DNA from: Candidatus Zixiibacteriota bacterium | GTDB taxonomy: Bacteria; Zixibacteria; MSB-5A5; GN15; FEB-12 | Direction of reading: 5' to 3' | Assembly: GCA_016213305.1 (NCBI GenBank) | Contig: JACRAV010000079.1 | Location: 1-9,964 of the forward strand | DNA length: 9,964 bases | Shown here: positions 6,470 through 9,964 of the stretch, in pieces | Layout of the letters: every line of letters begins with the position of its first letter | Numbering within the stretch: position 1 is the first letter of the stretch | Notes under the pieces: generated by a model | The model's input: the letters and a program-made list of their open reading frames with translations, nothing else | Database searches by the model: none | Told to the model about the DNA's origin: nothing | Made by a program: the position numbers and the translations under genes

Positions 6470-8068
6470 ATGAAATTGCAGGAAACTATTGCCGTATGCG
6501 GCGTGGTCTGTCTGGCCGCGTCCATGGCGGTGGCATTACCACCGAAGAACCAATCTTCACCCCACAGCTCGCTTTCTCCGGGGACCATGGACTACAGCAA
6601 GTATGTCAATGCCAACAAGCTTCTCGGCTTTGTGTCCAACCAGGGACATCTGTTCTACGACGGCACCCAGTTTTTCGGCCGCTTTGACGGCCTGTATTTT
6701 CCGTACACGTCGGTCGACGATATACAATCCGGGGTGAATGACAAGACAGTGGTGTACAGCGCCGGTCTCTGGATGGGCGGCTGTGTCGGCGCGGATACGC
6801 TGGTTTCGGTGGCTGAATACAGCTCGGAGTATGTCGCCGGCAACATGAAAGGCGGCACTTTCGATCCCTTGTACATGGACGCCAAATATCGCGTGTATAA
6901 ATTGTATCGCGACAGCATGGCCGCCAACCCCAACGCCGACTACCTCCAGTGGCCCGTCGCGCAGGGAGCGCCGGTCGATGGCGCCGGCCACCCGCTCTTG
7001 CTCGGCGACCAGACTGCCTGGTGTGTGTTCAGCGACGCGAAGGCCGATGAACACACCAATAATGCCGGTGGTACATCGCCGCTGGGGATTGAGGTCAGAC
7101 AGACCGTCTGGGCTACTGACGACGCCGATCATGACAACGTCATCTTCCTCAAATACCAGTTATTCAACAGGGGAACCAGGCAGATCACCGGATTCTACAT
7201 CTCATTGTGGGCCGACCCGGACCTGGGCGGAGCTTCCGACGATCTGGTCGGTTGCGACACGTTGAAGAATACCTTCTTTGCGTACAACGCGACCAATACC
7301 GATTCCAGGTACGGTTCCATTCCCCCGGCCTGGGGCGGAAGACTGTTGTGTGGTCCCATCGTGCCTCGTGCGGGCGATTCGGCCATAAGCTTCGGAAAAA
7401 TCGTGCACGGATACCGAAATCTCGGTATGACGGCGTTCTCGAAATACATCAACGGTACCGACCCTGCTTCGCATAGCCACTCATATAATTACATGCGTGG
7501 CTTGATGCGAGATGGATCGACGTATATGTATATGGGAAACGGCCTTCGGTATGCGAATTCCGGCAACCCCGTCACCCAACAAGGAGACCTCGACGAAGAT
7601 CCAGCCGACCGCCGACTGATGGCTACCAGCGGGCCAATCACCTTCAACCCAGGGGACAGCCAGGAAGTCATCTACGAGTTTGCCACGACCCTGGCCGGCG
7701 ATCGTCTGACTTCCCTGAGTGAATTATTGTACCGACTTAGCGCGGACACGCCGACCGATGTGTCGTCGGTGGCTTCGGATATTCTTCCAGAGGCGTTTTC
7801 GCTCAGTCAAAATTACCCGAATCCATTTAATGCCGGAACTTCCCTGGAATTTGCCCTTTCCAGGCCACAATCGGTGCGGCTCGACGTGTACAACATGCTC
7901 GGCCAACGCGTAACGACGCTCGTCGATCGTTTCGTATCGGCCGGTGTCCACCGCGTGTCCTGGAATGGCGAGAGCGACAACGGCCTTCCCGCCGCTTCAG
8001 GGGTCTATGAATTCAGACTGAATGTCGCCGGCGCGAACAGAGTTGTCCGGGGAGTGTTGCTAAAATAG
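6470..8068 (+). CDS. Secreted protein with C-terminal type IX secretion (Por) sorting domain
   Basis: A 532-residue exported protein. A signal peptide (KLQETIAVCGVVCLAASMAVA) ends near residue 22. The C-terminal domain, about 439-532, has LPEAFSLSQNYPNPFN, then VRLDVYNMLGQRV, GVHRVSWNG and ASGVYEFRL. This is the pattern of T9SS type A sorting domains, which bring cargo across the outer membrane and are often cleaved on the cell surface. The central part resembles a large family of secreted FCB-group proteins: YSAGLWMGG, DYLQWPVAQGAP, PLGIEV, then an Asp-rich WADPDLGGASDDLVGCD that may bind calcium, and GSIPPAWGGRLLCGP. Its function is unknown. Start: GGGAGGG lies 6 bases before the ATG at 6470, and the signal peptide begins there; an in-frame ATG at 6434 has no such support. 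The gene is monocistronic and convergent with mutM. Confidence 0.85.
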   Translation: MKLQETIAVCGVVCLAASMAVALPPKNQSSPHSSLSPGTMDYSKYVNANKLLGFVSNQGHLFYDGTQFFGRFDGLYFPYTSVDDIQSGVNDKTVVYSAGLWMGGCVGADTLVSVAEYSSEYVAGNMKGGTFDPLYMDAKYRVYKLYRDSMAANPNADYLQWPVAQGAPVDGAGHPLLLGDQTAWCVFSDAKADEHTNNAGGTSPLGIEVRQTVWATDDADHDNVIFLKYQLFNRGTRQITGFYISLWADPDLGGASDDLVGCDTLKNTFFAYNATNTDSRYGSIPPAWGGRLLCGPIVPRAGDSAISFGKIVHGYRNLGMTAFSKYINGTDPASHSHSYNYMRGLMRDGSTYMYMGNGLRYANSGNPVTQQGDLDEDPADRRLMATSGPITFNPGDSQEVIYEFATTLAGDRLTSLSELLYRLSADTPTDVSSVASDILPEAFSLSQNYPNPFNAGTSLEFALSRPQSVRLDVYNMLGQRVTTLVDRFVSAGVHRVSWNGESDNGLPAASGVYEFRLNVAGANRVVRGVLLK

Positions 8069-8103
8069 ATGCCAGGCACGCGCATAATCTCCGGCGGGCA
8101 AAG

Positions 8104-8997
8104 TCATCGCACTCCCACCCTACCGGGCCGCTGACACCCCGGACAATAGTGCGCCGAGCGAGCGCCGAGTTTCTTCCGCACAATCTTTCCCCCGCATCTT
8201 CGGCAGGGTTCCCCCTCCCGGCCGTACACTTTCAGATACCGCTGGAACGACCCCGCCTCGCCGTTGACATTCGAGTACGAGTCAACCGATGTTCCGTTTC
8301 GCCGGATCGCCAGTCGCAGTAGCCGCTGGATGTGCCGGTGAAGTTCCGCCAGTTGCTTCGCCGGGACCTTCGAGGTCAGCCGTTTCGGGTGGAGCGACGC
8401 CGCCCAGAGCGATTCATCGGCATAGATATTCCCGACCCCCGCGATAAATGACTGATCCAGCAGGGCCGCCTTGAGCTGGCGCGGCCGTCGATGAGCCAGC
8501 GTTACAAAGTCCTTCGCCGAGATCTCCAGCGGTTCCGGGCCAAGCTCTTTGAGACCCTTCTGTTGCCACAATTCATCGTCTGTGTAGAGGCGCAACCGCC
8601 CGAAGCGGCGATAGTCGTTAAACCGAAGATACGACGGGACGGGATTGCCTTTTCGCGCCGTCAGATCGCGATCTTCGGGTTGTGAAAGTTGAAAGACAAC
8701 CAGATCGTGCTTGTCGGGAGTGGGCATCTGTTTTTCATAAAAGAAGTGCCCGGTCATCTTCAGGTGCACCCAGAGCGTCACCCCGCCCGACAGGCCGATC
8801 AAAATGTTCTTCCCCCGTCGGTTGACGGTCAGAATCGTTCGATCGAAGAGCGCCGGGGCAAAATCCTGTGGCTGAACCTGTCGGCTGACCACAATCGACG
8901 CGGCCGGGGCGTTCACCGTGACGCCCAGGATCCTCTTTCCGATCACCGTGTCGCGCAATCCGCGACAGACCGTTTCAACTTCGGGGAGTTCAGGCAT
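8104..8997 (-). CDS. mutM: Formamidopyrimidine-DNA glycosylase (Fpg/MutM)
   Basis: A base-excision repair enzyme that removes oxidised purines such as 8-oxoguanine and nicks the abasic site. The start MPELPEVETV gives the catalytic N-terminal Pro2 and Glu3. Lys63 (RRGKNIL) matches the conserved beta-lyase-side lysine. The helix-two-turn-helix is about 176-203 (LLDQSFIAGVGNIYADESLW, with Asn190). The C-terminal zinc finger has Cys265, Cys268, Cys285 and Cys288, with Arg280 at its tip. At 297 residues it is somewhat longer than the usual 270-290, because of an insert of about 12 residues near 106-122 (between KHDLVVF and LRFNDYRRFG). An open frame continues upstream to 9288, but that part overlaps the Fe-S scaffold gene and is not coding. 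The ATG at 8997 follows the scaffold stop by 17 bases, so the two are probably one transcript. Its stop lies 35 bases from the convergent secreted-protein gene. Confidence 0.96.
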   Translation of the reverse strand: MPELPEVETVCRGLRDTVIGKRILGVTVNAPAASIVVSRQVQPQDFAPALFDRTILTVNRRGKNILIGLSGGVTLWVHLKMTGHFFYEKQMPTPDKHDLVVFQLSQPEDRDLTARKGNPVPSYLRFNDYRRFGRLRLYTDDELWQQKGLKELGPEPLEISAKDFVTLAHRRPRQLKAALLDQSFIAGVGNIYADESLWAASLHPKRLTSKVPAKQLAELHRHIQRLLRLAIRRNGTSVDSYSNVNGEAGSFQRYLKVYGREGEPCRRCGGKIVRKKLGARSAHYCPGCQRPGRVGVR

Positions 8998-9014
8998 GGC
9001 GATAGGTGTGAACG

Positions 9015-9383
9015 TCAGACAAGGCGCGAGCGGTAATCCATAATCGCCGCCCGGATGGCATCGGGAGCCAGATTGGAACACGACATCTTTTCGGGCGGCA
9101 GACCGTTCAGTTTGTCGGCCACCTCTTCTCTGGTGAGCGCCCAGGCCTCGTCGAGGGTCATCCCGGTCACCATCTCCGCCGCCGCCGAACTGGTGGCGAT
9201 CGCCGCCGCACACCCGAACGTCTTGAACTTCACCTCGACCAGTTTCCCGTCGGCAACCTTGATATAGAGTTTCATCACATCGCCGCACGAGGGGTTCCCC
9301 ACCTGCCCGACTCCGTCCGGCTCGGCGATCTCCCCCGCATGCCTCGGATTGAGAAAATGATCCATCACGGTGGCGTTGTACAT
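9015..9383 (-). CDS. IscU/NifU-type iron-sulfur cluster scaffold protein
   Basis: A 122-residue protein of the IscU/NifU N-terminal family, which assembles Fe-S clusters from sulfur supplied by a cysteine desulfurase and passes them on to apoproteins. MYNATVMDHFLNPRHAGEI is the typical start. The three scaffold cysteines are Cys33 (GNPSCGD, with the conserved Asp35), Cys58 (FGCAAAIA) and Cys102 (SCSNLA). The His that normally precedes the last Cys (His105 in E. coli IscU) is Ser101 here. The ATG at 9383 is chosen by similarity; a GTG at 9398 would add MYLPP, and neither has a strong ribosome site. No desulfurase, ferredoxin or chaperone gene is adjacent within the window, so it is not in a full isc operon here. 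It is followed by mutM, with no obvious functional link. Confidence 0.93.
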   Translation of the reverse strand: MYNATVMDHFLNPRHAGEIAEPDGVGQVGNPSCGDVMKLYIKVADGKLVEVKFKTFGCAAAIATSSAAAEMVTGMTLDEAWALTREEVADKLNGLPPEKMSCSNLAPDAIRAAIMDYRSRLV

Positions 9384-9457
9384 GGGGGGAAGGTACACCC
9401 CCCGTCGGTCAATAGCAAGATTACCGGGTCATGGGCAAATCGGTCAATCGTTTTCAC

Positions 9458-9486
9458 TTGCCTCACCCCGGCGGCCCTCTTATGTT
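9458..9486 (+). promoter_or_regulatory. Putative promoter of the right-edge gene
   Basis: TTGCCT (-35, 9458-9463), a 17-base spacer and TATGTT (-10, 9481-9486) lie about 55 bases before the GTG start at 9542. Each box matches 4 of 6 consensus positions. The 158-base divergent gap (9384-9541) should also hold the promoter of the Fe-S scaffold gene, but I cannot choose a convincing one on that strand. Confidence 0.4.
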
Positions 9487-9497
9487 GGCGACAACAT
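9482..9497. repeat. Palindrome overlapping the -10 box
   Basis: ATGTTG-GCGA-CAACAT is a perfect 6-bp inverted repeat around a 4-base centre. It covers most of the candidate -10 box and the expected transcription start. It could be an operator, or, if part of the message, a hairpin with a GNRA-type loop. Confidence 0.4.
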
Positions 9498-9541
9498 CAT
9501 CCAGAATTGACGAAAGTCATCGGCTGACTCAGGAGGGACAT

Positions 9542-9964
9542 GTGAAGCAACTCATCTGCGCACTTGCACTTGTGTGTGGCGGTCTGTCTATGGCCACCCA
9601 CGCCGCCACCAGCGGAGCTGATCTCGCGGCGGCGATGGACAGAATCGAAAACGCCGAACTCGACACCACCACCGCCGGCTCCACAGCCGGACTGACCCTC
9701 GACCACAAAGACTTCTCACTTCAAATGGACTCCGGCTGGGGGGCTTTCTTTGAATCGGTCACGATTGATTCCGTCAAGCACGCCTTCGCCCTCTATCTGG
9801 AAGGAAAGGGACGATTCCGGTTCTTCCCCACTCCGGCCGTGGAGCGCGGCCAGATGAACCGCTTCTTCAAGACCGATTCGCTCGATCGTCCTTTTGAGAA
9901 AGCCGTCATCCTGCTCGGCGATTCGTTATCGGCAGTGGTTGCCAAGTCGCTCAAACCACTGACC
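9542..9964 (+). CDS. Exported protein, N-terminal part, probable M1-family homologue (cut by window edge)
   Basis: An open frame of 141 codons with no stop before the window edge. It starts at GTG, 5 bases after AGGAGG (9532-9537 region); the overlapping ATG at 9540 meets TGA at once, so it cannot be the start. The signal peptide KQLICALALVCGGLSMATHA ends near residue 21. After it comes a mature start rich in Ala, Thr and Asp, then KDFSLQMDSGWG and GKGRFRFFPTPAVER (88-102). From Gly88 on it aligns without gaps to the M1-like protein's region starting at GTGNCQ for about 42 residues, sharing Gly, Gly, Glu-Arg, Ser, Phe, Ile, Asp and Leu at equal spacing. I infer the same N-terminal extension, and so probably the same protein family. 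The peptidase domain, if present, lies outside the window, so its activity cannot be judged. Confidence 0.75.
   Translation, partial: MKQLICALALVCGGLSMATHAATSGADLAAAMDRIENAELDTTTAGSTAGLTLDHKDFSLQMDSGWGAFFESVTIDSVKHAFALYLEGKGRFRFFPTPAVERGQMNRFFKTDSLDRPFEKAVILLGDSLSAVVAKSLKPLT

Noticed and set aside
6557..7132. Minus-strand open frame of 191 codons in the secreted-protein gene
   Set aside because: It is antisense to conserved cargo motifs, with no start signal or domain.
8998..9288. 97-codon N-terminal extension of the mutM frame
   Set aside because: It overlaps the Fe-S scaffold gene in another frame. MutM chemistry requires the N-terminal Pro after MPELPE, so the real start is 8997.

Overview
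The window comes from a bacterial chromosome of moderately high GC content, most likely a member of the FCB superphylum. A candidate phylum such as Zixibacteria is my best guess, but this is inference. The strongest clue is a secreted protein (6470-8068) ending in a type IX secretion (Por) sorting domain with the NYPNPFN motif typical of those lineages. Gene density is high, no gap without a gene exceeds about 215 bases, and I see no tRNA, rRNA, CRISPR array, IS element or integrase.

Layout. (1) At the left edge a TPP (thiamine pyrophosphate) riboswitch on the minus strand (34-116) faces out of the window, so a thiamine gene probably lies just to the left. (2) Two back-to-back hairpins (175-222) separate it from a minus-strand run that reads right to left: a NadR-like P-loop ATPase (3863-4441), a secreted M1-family peptidase homologue (1638-3836), a YciI-like protein (1258-1614) and, perhaps with its own promoter, an AT-richer exported protein of unknown function (213-1196). 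(3) A short divergent promoter region (4442-4551) drives the plus-strand pair of an M24 (Xaa-Pro type) metallopeptidase and a Nudix hydrolase, whose genes are 4 bases apart. (4) The T9SS-sorted secreted protein follows with its own good promoter. (5) A minus-strand pair, an IscU/NifU-type Fe-S scaffold and MutM DNA glycosylase, converges on it. (6) The start of another exported protein (9542 onward, GTG start) runs off the right edge.

The most notable observation is that the M1 homologue keeps the M1 framework, with the exact HEXXH-X18-E spacing, but has lost every catalytic residue I can place: both zinc histidines, the catalytic glutamate, the third zinc ligand and the transition-state tyrosine. 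It is therefore probably a pseudopeptidase. The N-terminal region of the truncated right-edge gene aligns with that of this protein without gaps over about 42 residues, which suggests a second member of the same family 5.7 kb away.

I found no defence system or other multi-gene system that looks entirely new. The remaining interest is in regulatory sites (a possible leaderless promoter, a palindrome over a -10 box, tandem hairpins, a G-run cluster) and in small active-site changes such as Ser replacing the conserved His next to the last scaffold cysteine of the IscU-like protein.
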